Shown here in pieces: positions 7,009 through 13,755 of a DNA stretch of 14,029 nucleotides (position 1 is the stretch's first letter; each line of letters opens with the position of its first letter). A program made the translations under genes and the position numbers. The DNA comes from Candidatus Dojkabacteria bacterium UBA5749 (lineage in GTDB: Bacteria; Patescibacteriota; Dojkabacteria; SC72): positions 8,644 to 22,672 of the forward strand of contig DIFL01000058.1 in assembly GCA_002419125.1 (NCBI GenBank), in the 5' to 3' direction. Below the pieces are notes generated by a model that was not told the origin of the DNA, made no database searches, and saw only the letters and a program-made list of their open reading frames with translations.

Positions 7009-7998
7009 CTAGTGATTAAGAACCTTTATTAAACAATTATTTTCTTTTACACTTAAAGATATCTTTCCTCCAATTGGAAGTGTTAGTTTAGGATCAGTAT
7101 GACCAAAATCCAACCCAAAAACAACTGGAATATCTTTAATATATTTTTTTGATTTAATTATCTCCTTTAAGGTACTTTCTGTAATGTCTGTCTTACTTTC
7201 AAATCTACCGATTAAAATACCTTTAACCTTTTCAAAACCAGAAGTAGAAATTAAAGCCTCTAAATCTCTATCAAAAATTTGTGCAATATTTCTATCTTCA
7301 ATTAACAAAACACTATCTGTTAAATCAGGCATATATTTTGTTCCCCTTAAAAGGTTAAAGGTTGAAAGATCCCCACCCAAAAGAATACCTTCTGATTCAC
7401 CTTCTTTAATAACAGTAAGGCCTGGATTTTTTAAATTTTTTCTATCTTCCTGATCTATGTACCATTTATCCTCAGAATACTTTTGACTAGGTTTGATATT
7501 AAATTCCTCTGAGTAGAACAAACATTTTTTAAAGAATTCTTTCGTGAAAGAGTCCAAATATTTTTGTCCAAAAGTAGAAAAATTAGGTCCATAGTAAGAT
7601 ATAATTTTAGTTTTTGCATAAAAAGCATTTAACAAAACTGTTATATCAGAATAACCACACAATATCTTTGGATTTCTCTTTATTAAGTCCCAATTAATAT
7701 GTTCCAATAACTGATTAGTATTGTATCCTCCAATAGAACTTAAAATACAATTAATTGAGTTATCTTCAAAAGCACTCTCCAAATCTTCAACTCTCTCTTC
7801 TACAGAGGATGAGTCCCATTTGTTTAAAGCATAACTGTTTTTCGAGAATAGTACTTTTAAACCATAAATAGATTCAATATTGTTTTTTGCAATATCTATT
7901 ACGGATTCCGGAACAAAGCTCAAACTCCTAGAAGGAGACACTACCATTACACCACTATTTTTTCTCAATTTTTTAGCAATTACCATATCAATCAGCAA
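7009..7998 (-). CDS. S66-family serine peptidase, MccF / LD-carboxypeptidase-like
   Basis: The protein has 329 residues, a normal length. The S66 triad is in place: the nucleophile S117 in 'LCGYSDIT', E234 in 'VLLIEDRN', and H300 in 'FGLDFGHTDP'. 'SIGGYNTNQLL' (88-98), 'YYGPNFSTFG' (135-144) and 'GILLGGDLSTF' (204-214) are family landmarks. Family members include LD-carboxypeptidases, which trim muropeptides, and MccF, which cleaves the aminoacyl-nucleotide bond of microcin C-type compounds. 'GPNF' and a Trp (W179) in the loop before the glutamate lean toward MccF. The start is TTG at 7996-7998: a GGGAGG lies 9 nt upstream, whereas the ATG at 7986 would be 21 nt away. The gene overlaps the LysRS-like gene by 11 nt and ends the operon. 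No signal peptide is visible, so it should be cytosolic and act on an imported or internally made substrate. Confidence 0.9.
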   Translation of the reverse strand: MLIDMVIAKKLRKNSGVMVVSPSRSLSFVPESVIDIAKNNIESIYGLKVLFSKNSYALNKWDSSSVEERVEDLESAFEDNSINCILSSIGGYNTNQLLEHINWDLIKRNPKILCGYSDITVLLNAFYAKTKIISYYGPNFSTFGQKYLDSFTKEFFKKCLFYSEEFNIKPSQKYSEDKWYIDQEDRKNLKNPGLTVIKEGESEGILLGGDLSTFNLLRGTKYMPDLTDSVLLIEDRNIAQIFDRDLEALISTSGFEKVKGILIGRFESKTDITESTLKEIIKSKKYIKDIPVVFGLDFGHTDPKLTLPIGGKISLSVKENNCLIKVLNH

Positions 7999-9754
7999 AA
8001 ATATTAACCTCCCTTATGTTATCTGACTCTGTAAATAACATACTCATCCTATCCATACTAATAGAAGTACCTACAACAGGTGGCATTCCATATTTAATAG
8101 CTTTAAGAAAAATTTCATCATATGGGAACAACTCTTTCCCAGTTATCTTCTTTTGCTCCTTTTGAATTTCAAGTTTTCTATTTAGCTCTTCTTTCTCGTT
8201 CTCTTCCATACTACCATCTATTATTTTTTTACCAGATATATACCCTCCAAACTTCAGAATCTCTTTTTTATTCTCTGGATTTGTTTTAGTTAGAGGAGAA
8301 ATGCCTGATGGATAGTTATATACAAATGTAGGATTTATTAACATTGGAACAACTAATATTTTAAAAAGTGATACTATCTTAGAATCTCTATCTTTAACAT
8401 CTACCATATACTTCTTACTTAGTTTCTCTAATTCTCTATCACTTACTTTGTATATATCAATCCCTGTATGCTTATTAAATACTTCATAAAAAGTAACTCT
8501 ATCCCACTTTTTCATCAAATTTATCTCATTTCCAAACCACTTTAAGAGGAAATCCCCTTTTGTTTTTATCAAAATCCTTCTAAAGAGCTCTTCAATATAT
8601 TCCATCATCCAAAAATAATCTTTATACACTTTATAAAACTCTAATGCCGTATATTCCTGGCTTGATATATTCTCTCTACCACCCCCTCTGAATTGTTTAT
8701 CTATTTCAAATACACCTTCAATACCACCTATTACAAATTGTTTTAAGTATAACTCAGAAGTTACCCTTAAATATTGATCCTCTTTAATATTTTTATTTTT
8801 AACTACAAACGGAGTAGATAAACCACCATTAAAGAAATTATTTAGTATTGGACTCTCAACTTCAATATTTCCATCTTCAATCAATTTCGACCTACAAATA
8901 TTTATAATTATACTTCTACTATATATATTTCTTTTTAAGTTTTTACTAAAAAGAAGCCTTTGAAAAGGTAAGTTTTTACCATTATGATTGTAATCAATAT
9001 TAAAAGGAACTTCTGTTTCTGAAAGCATATTAATCCCTTGGGCGAAAACAGAAACCTCCCCACTCTTACTCTTCTTAACAATACCAGACACTGAAGCAAC
9101 ATCTCCCTCTTTAAAGGAATCTCTAAAATTCTTTAAACAATCTCCCCCCTTTTGTATAACTATTTGCAATGCACCCTTTCTATCATTAATTCTAAAAAAA
9201 AGAATACCTCCCAAATCTCTTACAGAAGAAATCCTTCCATAAAGTCTAACTCTTTTGTTTTCCATAAAAGGAAAACCTGAAACAATCTGAGATGTATAAA
9301 ATCTATGAATTAAAGATTCTTTTTCTAAATCAAACAAAATTGGAACAGAAGAAAAAAAATCTTCCTTATCTACGGTGTGAACATAATTGTATATGGATGT
9401 TGTGTCTGCTTCTAAGGATTTTCTTATAATCTTTTTTATAAGTAGACATTTATTATATGCGTCCTCTCCTTCTATCCAATAACTTTTAATTTCTCCTTCT
9501 GTTAAAATATCTAAAACTTTTTTCTTTACATCTGTTTCTACTTCATTACTAGCATGGAATTTAGAATCTAAAGATTTTGCCTCTTTCTTTGTTAATTTCT
9601 TCCTGTATTCAAAGACAATCTCCAGATTATACAAACAGAAAAAAGACATGAGTAAATCCTCTATTCGTGTATCTAAAACATTATTAGATAGAGCATAAGG
9701 CTTTGCAACTAAGAATGCTAGCTCTAACTTTCTTTTGTTCTTGTATTTAACCAT
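7988..9754 (-). CDS. NDK-like domain fused to a class II LysRS-like protein with altered ATP site
   Basis: The protein has 588 residues. Residues about 10-145 resemble nucleoside diphosphate kinase: 'LAFLVAKPYAL' (K18), 'KKLTKKEAKSL', 'EGEIKSYWIEGEDAYNK' (86-102) and 'NYVHTVD' with H126 where the catalytic His lies; the region before H126 is shortened. Residues about 167-250 form the OB-fold anticodon-binding domain and 265-588 the class II core: motif 1 'IEVESP' (297-302), motif 2 'FRGGGRENISSQEYTALEFY' (355-374), motif 3 'GTSISMDRM' (562-570). Against E. coli LysRS (from memory), the lysine-pocket acids E240, E278, Y280 and E428 are kept as E335, E372, Y374 and E517. E264, H270, E414 and E421, which hold ATP or Mg, become G358, S364, G503 and K510, while R262 and the motif 3 Arg remain. 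Ordinary lysyl-adenylate formation is therefore doubtful. The start ATG lies 14 nt after the EcfA stop. Confidence 0.88.
   Translation of the reverse strand: MVKYKNKRKLELAFLVAKPYALSNNVLDTRIEDLLMSFFCLYNLEIVFEYRKKLTKKEAKSLDSKFHASNEVETDVKKKVLDILTEGEIKSYWIEGEDAYNKCLLIKKIIRKSLEADTTSIYNYVHTVDKEDFFSSVPILFDLEKESLIHRFYTSQIVSGFPFMENKRVRLYGRISSVRDLGGILFFRINDRKGALQIVIQKGGDCLKNFRDSFKEGDVASVSGIVKKSKSGEVSVFAQGINMLSETEVPFNIDYNHNGKNLPFQRLLFSKNLKRNIYSRSIIINICRSKLIEDGNIEVESPILNNFFNGGLSTPFVVKNKNIKEDQYLRVTSELYLKQFVIGGIEGVFEIDKQFRGGGRENISSQEYTALEFYKVYKDYFWMMEYIEELFRRILIKTKGDFLLKWFGNEINLMKKWDRVTFYEVFNKHTGIDIYKVSDRELEKLSKKYMVDVKDRDSKIVSLFKILVVPMLINPTFVYNYPSGISPLTKTNPENKKEILKFGGYISGKKIIDGSMEENEKEELNRKLEIQKEQKKITGKELFPYDEIFLKAIKYGMPPVVGTSISMDRMSMLFTESDNIREVNIFAD
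8008..8013 (-). promoter_or_regulatory. Strong Shine-Dalgarno for the MccF-like gene
   Basis: On the minus strand GGGAGG is followed after 9 nt by the TTG start at 7998. It lies inside the 3' end of the upstream gene. It is the only clear Shine-Dalgarno I find in the six-gene operon and it decides the start. Confidence 0.6.
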
Positions 9755-9768
9755 TCACTAAAAACATT

Positions 9769-11073
9769 CTATTTTAATGGCATAGAGATAATTCTATCAC
9801 AAATCCCAGATAAATATTTCTTCTCTCGATCTGCGAGTATTATAGATAAATTATTCTTTTCTCTATACTCTTTTAATAAAAATATAATAGAATTAATACT
9901 TTTCTCATCTAAATTTGTAAAAATCTCATCTAACAATATTAAATCAGGTTTATTCATTAACAAAGATGCAAAAACTAACTTTTGTTTCTGTCCACCACTA
10001 AGAAAAATCGGGTGTAAATCTTCTAAACCCCTTAGTTCAAGTATCTCTAATAAATAATCACCATAATTCTTTTCTTCTTCACTAATCCTCTTTATTCCTA
10101 AAAATAACTCTTCATATACAGTATTACAAAACAATTGACGATTTACACTTTGAGAAAGAAAAGCAAAAGATTGTATATTATTTTGTAAGACTTCTTTCCT
10201 ATATAAAGAATTCTTATTACTAATCACTTTAAGAAGAGTCGTCTTCCCTGTACCATTTTGACCAACTACTCCAATGATTTCGTTTTCCTTTATATTTAAC
10301 GGTGGTATTCTAACTCCATTTAAATTCCCTTTATATTTGAATTCAATCTCATTAGAAATAAAAACCTCTTTTTTAGATTGTTTAAATGGAATCTTTTCAT
10401 AAATTTTAACCTCTTGTACCTCTCTAAGAATACGAGAACTATCTAGAATCCATCCTCTTTTAGGGTCAAATTTAAGTTCCTTGTTCGCAATCTTAGAAAT
10501 ATCTTTGTCATGAGAAGATATTAAAACAATAGAATCTTTAGAAAGGTTTTTAATCTCCTTTAGAATATCCCCTTTCTTTTCATTGTCTAATAAATCTAAA
10601 GGTTCATCAAATATATAAAGTTTTCTCTTTTTCGAAATAGTACTTAACAAAGTTATATATTTTCTTTCACCTCTAGATAAATCCATAACAGATTTTTTAA
10701 GATATTGCTGAAAACCCTTCAAATTAGCAAAAGTTTCAATTTCTTCTTTTTCTTTGTAAAATTGTCTCTCTACTGTATCAAAAAGAAGTTGACTATCAGA
10801 ATACTGAAAACAAAAAGTAATATCCTTGTAATTTTCCTCTGAGATTCTTTTTCCATTAAAAAGAATTTTCCCTTCAAAAAAACCTGCTTCAAAATTAGGA
10901 ATAATGCCAGCAAAAATTTTCAAAAGAGTAGTCTTACCACAACCTACTTTTCCCCTTAACCAAACAATATCTCCATCAGAAAACCTTACTTCCAAATCTT
11001 TAATAAGACTTTCTTTATCATTAATATACGAGAACTTATTTATCTTTATTTCCAAATTATTTTCTTTTTTCAT
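9769..11073 (-). CDS. ECF transporter ATPase, two ABC domains in one chain (EcfA-A')
   Basis: The protein has 434 residues and no membrane segment. Domain 1 has Walker A 'GKVGCGKT' (41-48), Q-loop Q90, signature 'LSRGE' (132-136), Walker B 'LYIFDEP' (152-158) and switch H188 ('ISSHDKD'). Domain 2 has Walker A 'GQNGTGKT' (271-278), Q308, signature 'LSGGQ' (358-362), Walker B 'LILLDE' (378-383), but Asp (D415 in 'LADRE') where the switch His belongs. Both carry the 'QLxxxTV' stretch after the Q-loop seen in ECF and cobalt-type ATPases. The chain powers the membrane complex made with the EcfT and S proteins. Its start overlaps the end of the EcfT gene by 17 nt. In an ABC dimer one composite site would be canonical (Walker motifs and His of domain 1 with LSGGQ of domain 2) and the other degenerate. 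Confidence 0.93.
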   Translation of the reverse strand: MKKENNLEIKINKFSYINDKESLIKDLEVRFSDGDIVWLRGKVGCGKTTLLKIFAGIIPNFEAGFFEGKILFNGKRISEENYKDITFCFQYSDSQLLFDTVERQFYKEKEEIETFANLKGFQQYLKKSVMDLSRGERKYITLLSTISKKRKLYIFDEPLDLLDNEKKGDILKEIKNLSKDSIVLISSHDKDISKIANKELKFDPKRGWILDSSRILREVQEVKIYEKIPFKQSKKEVFISNEIEFKYKGNLNGVRIPPLNIKENEIIGVVGQNGTGKTTLLKVISNKNSLYRKEVLQNNIQSFAFLSQSVNRQLFCNTVYEELFLGIKRISEEEKNYGDYLLEILELRGLEDLHPIFLSGGQKQKLVFASLLMNKPDLILLDEIFTNLDEKSINSIIFLLKEYREKNNLSIILADREKKYLSGICDRIISMPLK

Positions 11074-11743
11074 ATAATTTTTTTATATCTACACTATCAA
11101 ATGCATATGTTGCTCTAAGAGAAGAAATATATTCAATATTATCGATTAACATAGAAATAAATATATATTCTATTCTTCTTAACAAATTCAAAACTCCTTT
11201 ATTAGAAAAGTTCCTTGAATTTAAAGAAATATTCATATCTTCAATACTTTCTAATAACCTTGAAATCATATTAAATGCTATTGTTATAGGTAAAACAATT
11301 CTATAGTTCAATCTCAAATTTACCAAAAATTGTATAAGTTCTTCCTGCGAAAGAATGACAAAAAGGAATAAGCCAGAGAAATTAATTAACAACCATTTAC
11401 TAAAAAATGGAAAAACATAGGAAAATATCGAAAATATCAAATCTTGCGAGATATATTCAGGTTGTAAATTAATACCTTGTAAAAAGGATGCTATAAAGAA
11501 AAAAAGTAAAAGAGAAACAGTTAGTAATTTAAACAAATGTATTCGAAATTTCACAAAACCATTTACCAAAAGAAAAAGGAAAAATAAGAAAGCAATAAAT
11601 ATATTTATAATATAGATATTATTTATTAAAACAAAGATATTTAGGAATACATATATTAATACTTTTATATATCCAGGGATATTAATAATCAGATTATTAG
11701 GAAAGAAGTAATATAAAAAGGTTTTAATTTTATAGTCTTGCAT
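11057..11743 (-). CDS. ECF transporter transmembrane subunit EcfT
   Basis: The protein has 228 residues, the usual EcfT/CbiQ size. It has strongly hydrophobic helices at about 18-60, 70-90, 103-131 and around 148-160, then an amphipathic cytoplasmic stretch. EcfT proteins carry two short Ala-Arg-Gly-type coupling motifs that dock in the ATPase grooves. Here the matching sites are 'SRN' (176-178) and 'RAT' (210-212), so the arginines are kept but the flanking residues deviate. The identification rests on size, topology, these motifs and position between the S component and the fused ATPase. The gene overlaps the kinase gene by 14 nt and the ATPase gene by 17 nt, implying translational coupling and fixed stoichiometry. 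It is dedicated to this S component rather than clearly shared. Confidence 0.8.
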   Translation of the reverse strand: MQDYKIKTFLYYFFPNNLIINIPGYIKVLIYVFLNIFVLINNIYIINIFIAFLFFLFLLVNGFVKFRIHLFKLLTVSLLLFFFIASFLQGINLQPEYISQDLIFSIFSYVFPFFSKWLLINFSGLFLFVILSQEELIQFLVNLRLNYRIVLPITIAFNMISRLLESIEDMNISLNSRNFSNKGVLNLLRRIEYIFISMLIDNIEYISSLRATYAFDSVDIKKLYEKRK

Positions 11744-12548
11744 TTTTTATTTTGTTTATACTCTCAGATAAATCTAAACTATGTAATATTTCAAAAGAAA
11801 GAACAGAAAAACCAAAGTATAAATAATAATAATCCAAAATAGATAATTCAGAATCGTTTAATGTTACTAATTCTTTTAATAAAACATCAAAACTCAGCGG
11901 ATGATACCATTTTAAAGCAGCATACTCATAAAGGACATCTCCAGCAATTGGATGATCTACATCAAACATTGCAATAATTTCATCACGAGAATTAAAAACA
12001 AAATTGTTTGAATTGTAGTCTAACAAAAGAAAATAACCTTGCTTTATTTTTGGAATCCTATAATCTTTCTTCTCTAAATCTCTAAATATTTTCTCTATCT
12101 TCTTAGATTTTAATGTCTTTAAAACTTTTTTATTCCTGATGTTTGTAAAAAAGAAATATTTCCTCCATGAAGAATAGTCCCCATAACCTTGTGCATTAAT
12201 ATTTCCATATCTAGGAATTTCAATTTTATTGACTTTTAAAATGATTTTTAAAATTTCTAATCGTTGATTTGTACTAAGTAAAGGATTATCGATTATGTTA
12301 CCTTCAACAAATTTCTCCTTAAGGATATTCTTGTTTCCAACTAACTCCCCCCTTCGATATATTGCTTCTACTTTAACTGCAGGTATACCTTTTTCAGCCA
12401 ATATCTCATGACTCTTTTGTTCAATTAAAAAATGGTTAGGGTTGTTGAAATCTTCAAAAGAATCCTTTGGTACTTTGTATATATATCCTTGATATTTATA
12501 TATATTATGTACAAGACCTTCTGTTAAATAATTTTCTTTACTTATCAT
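11730..12548 (-). CDS. APH-fold small-molecule kinase
   Basis: From the ATG at 12546-12548 the protein has 272 residues; a TTG at 12578 would add ten residues but lacks a ribosome site. Kinase landmarks, in order: K25 in 'YIYKVPK' (the ATP-contacting lysine), E43 in the next helix, 'LKEKFVEGNII' (76-86) at the hinge, the catalytic loop 'LLLDYNSNNFVF' (D177, N182), and the metal-binding 'FDVDHPIAGD' (D196, D198, G203-D204). This is the layout of the aminoglycoside phosphotransferase/choline-thiamine kinase superfamily, although the usual His-Gly before the catalytic Asp is Leu-Leu. Relatives phosphorylate a small-molecule hydroxyl. Lying between the S and T genes of an importer, it probably traps the imported substrate by phosphorylation (inference). 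An antibiotic-resistance role is less likely given the context. Confidence 0.85.
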   Translation of the reverse strand: MISKENYLTEGLVHNIYKYQGYIYKVPKDSFEDFNNPNHFLIEQKSHEILAEKGIPAVKVEAIYRRGELVGNKNILKEKFVEGNIIDNPLLSTNQRLEILKIILKVNKIEIPRYGNINAQGYGDYSSWRKYFFFTNIRNKKVLKTLKSKKIEKIFRDLEKKDYRIPKIKQGYFLLLDYNSNNFVFNSRDEIIAMFDVDHPIAGDVLYEYAALKWYHPLSFDVLLKELVTLNDSELSILDYYYLYFGFSVLSFEILHSLDLSESINKIKNARL

Positions 12549-13095
12549 TCTTTTTAAAAAGAATCTTTTGCTCCACAATAGGTGTAAGAATTTTTAGTAG
12601 AGGCATTGCAATAACAATATTTACGATCATTCCACCAACTACCCATCCATATATAGCAACATTTAAAGCACTATCTGGAATAAGTCCAAAGAGATTCAAA
12701 CCTCTTAACGTATAATTTGAAGAAACTAATTGACCTAAAAAAACTAATCCTATGAAAGCTAAAAAGTCATAATATTTTACTAATTTGTAATTTAAACCCT
12801 TGATATACTTAAAACCTAATACAACAATACTAACTCCTAAAACATTTCCCCAAGCCAAAAGAAGAGCATAAATAGTAAAAGTACCACTGATTACAGCACC
12901 AAGTAGCAATCCTAAGTAAAGTCCTAAAACAGCCTCTTTTTTAAACCAGAGAGCAAACAATGTATAAAATGCCGCCCCTATATATAAAGAGGAAACGCTA
13001 AAAACACCTGTTGGTAAACCAACAACTCCTATGTAATCTAGGATAGCTGTAAATCCTGCAATTACACCTATTAAAACAATATCTAATTTCTTCAT
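12538..13095 (-). CDS. ECF transporter substrate-binding S component
   Basis: The protein has 185 residues and about six hydrophobic helices (5-25, 32-50, 54-72, 74-97, 108-127, 146-172), matching the size and six-helix plan of S components. The ending 'GGMIVNIVIAMPLLKILTPI' (154-173) is the kind of final helix seen in many of them. It should bind the transported molecule and associate with EcfT and the double ATPase encoded downstream. I cannot place it in BioY, ThiT, RibU or another named family from sequence alone, so the substrate is open. It is the first gene of the operon, has no Shine-Dalgarno, and its 3' end overlaps the kinase start by 11 nt. The link to a kinase, a LysRS-like protein and an S66 hydrolase is the main clue to substrate type. 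Confidence 0.8.
   Translation of the reverse strand: MKKLDIVLIGVIAGFTAILDYIGVVGLPTGVFSVSSLYIGAAFYTLFALWFKKEAVLGLYLGLLLGAVISGTFTIYALLLAWGNVLGVSIVVLGFKYIKGLNYKLVKYYDFLAFIGLVFLGQLVSSNYTLRGLNLFGLIPDSALNVAIYGWVVGGMIVNIVIAMPLLKILTPIVEQKILFKKNDK
12547..12564. repeat. 18-bp perfect palindrome over the kinase start
   Basis: ATTCTTTTTAAAAAGAAT is its own reverse complement. In RNA it can fold as a 7-bp stem with a 4-nt loop. The kinase ATG (12546-12548, minus strand) lies at its 3' foot, inside the S-component reading frame, so a ribosome finishing the S gene would open it. Confidence 0.5.
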
Positions 13096-13126
13096 AAGAT
13101 ATTAAAAATAAATTATATTACTGGTT

Positions 13127-13155
13127 ATTATATTAACAAGACTACCATATATCAA
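13127..13155 (-). promoter_or_regulatory. Promoter of the six-gene operon
   Basis: On the minus strand TTGATA (13150-13155), 17 nt and TATAAT (13127-13132) form a near-consensus promoter, with a start near 13120 and a leader of about 25 nt. A second possible set is TTGTTA (13134-13139), 16 nt and TATAAT (13112-13117). No riboswitch could fit in either leader. Confidence 0.55.
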
Positions 13156-13212
13156 TATTCTATTCTCTTAATTTTGTATATAATTTAATAACAAATAATT
13201 AAAACTATATAC

Positions 13213-13743
13213 ATGAAAAATATATTAAACGAATTAAGAAAGGATTTAAAACAAATAGTTAAAGATGAATTCTCAGGAGAGAATACTAAAAGACAATACA
13301 TAAAGAAAGCCCCAGAAGGGCTTTTTTTGTCTGAAAAACACTTGATAGAGAAATACTTTAATAATACAAAAGGAAAGTTATTAGATCTAGGATGTGGTAC
13401 AGAAAGAACTACAATCCTCCTGTACGAAAAAGGCTACAGTGTAATAAGAGTAGATATTGTACCAAAGATGATAGAAAATGCTAAAAAGATTGCTAGTGAA
13501 AAGAATTTCGATATTGATTACAGAGTTGGAGATGCTACAGAACTTGAGTTTGAAGATGATATGTTTGATTCTGTCTTTTTCTCTAACCAAGGATGGACTC
13601 AAATACCAAGAAAAGAAAACAGGATAAAGGTATTAAAAGAAATTAGAAGAATATTAAAAAATAATGGGATATTAATATTTACATCCCATACAAGACATTT
13701 GTTTAGTAAACATTTTTTTTGTTTTCTTGTGTGTAAAAAATAA
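13213..13743 (+). CDS. SAM-dependent class I methyltransferase, C-terminally truncated
   Basis: The protein has 176 residues. Motif I is 'LLDLGCGTERTT' (56-67), with Glu where the family usually has Gly; the acidic ribose ligand is D81 in 'VIRVDIVPKMI'. 'VGDATELEF' (105-113), 'FDSVFFSNQGWTQIP' (118-132) and 'LKEIRRILKNNGILIFTSHT' (141-160) follow in the normal order of small-molecule or protein methyltransferases. Relatives usually continue for some 60-80 residues after the 'IFTSHTR' strand. Here only a short Phe/Lys-rich tail remains before TAA, and an intergenic repeat starts at once, so the 3' end seems lost. The protein may be inactive. The gene is divergent from the ECF operon, with 117 nt between their starts. 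The substrate is not identifiable. Confidence 0.75.
   Translation: MKNILNELRKDLKQIVKDEFSGENTKRQYIKKAPEGLFLSEKHLIEKYFNNTKGKLLDLGCGTERTTILLYEKGYSVIRVDIVPKMIENAKKIASEKNFDIDYRVGDATELEFEDDMFDSVFFSNQGWTQIPRKENRIKVLKEIRRILKNNGILIFTSHTRHLFSKHFFCFLVCKK
13306..13328 (+). terminator. Terminator-like hairpin inside the methyltransferase ORF
   Basis: AAAGCCC (13306-13312), loop CAGAA and GGGCTTT (13318-13324) form a perfect 7-bp stem, followed by four more T (seven T in a row, 13322-13328). This is a standard intrinsic terminator shape, but it sits about 95 nt into the coding sequence, over codons 32-39. It may attenuate transcription or be coincidental. Confidence 0.45.
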
Positions 13744-13755
13744 TCCCTTTTTTAT

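Noticed and set aside
7184..7453. Plus-strand ORF of 89 codons
   Set aside because: It is antisense to the conserved S66 hydrolase and has no family-like features.
7988..7990. Alternative genetic code with TGA as Gly
   Set aside because: The LysRS-like gene stops at TGA right after the normal class II C terminus, and the next gene has its own ribosome site and start there; no in-frame TGA was noticed within the intact genes.
7988..9754. EpmA or MprF/LysX-type LysRS paralogue
   Set aside because: EpmA lacks the OB fold, which is present here, and LysX/MprF fusions carry a multi-helix membrane domain, which is absent.
12467..12715. Plus-strand ORF of 82 codons
   Set aside because: It is antisense to the overlapping kinase and S-component genes and looks like a shadow frame.
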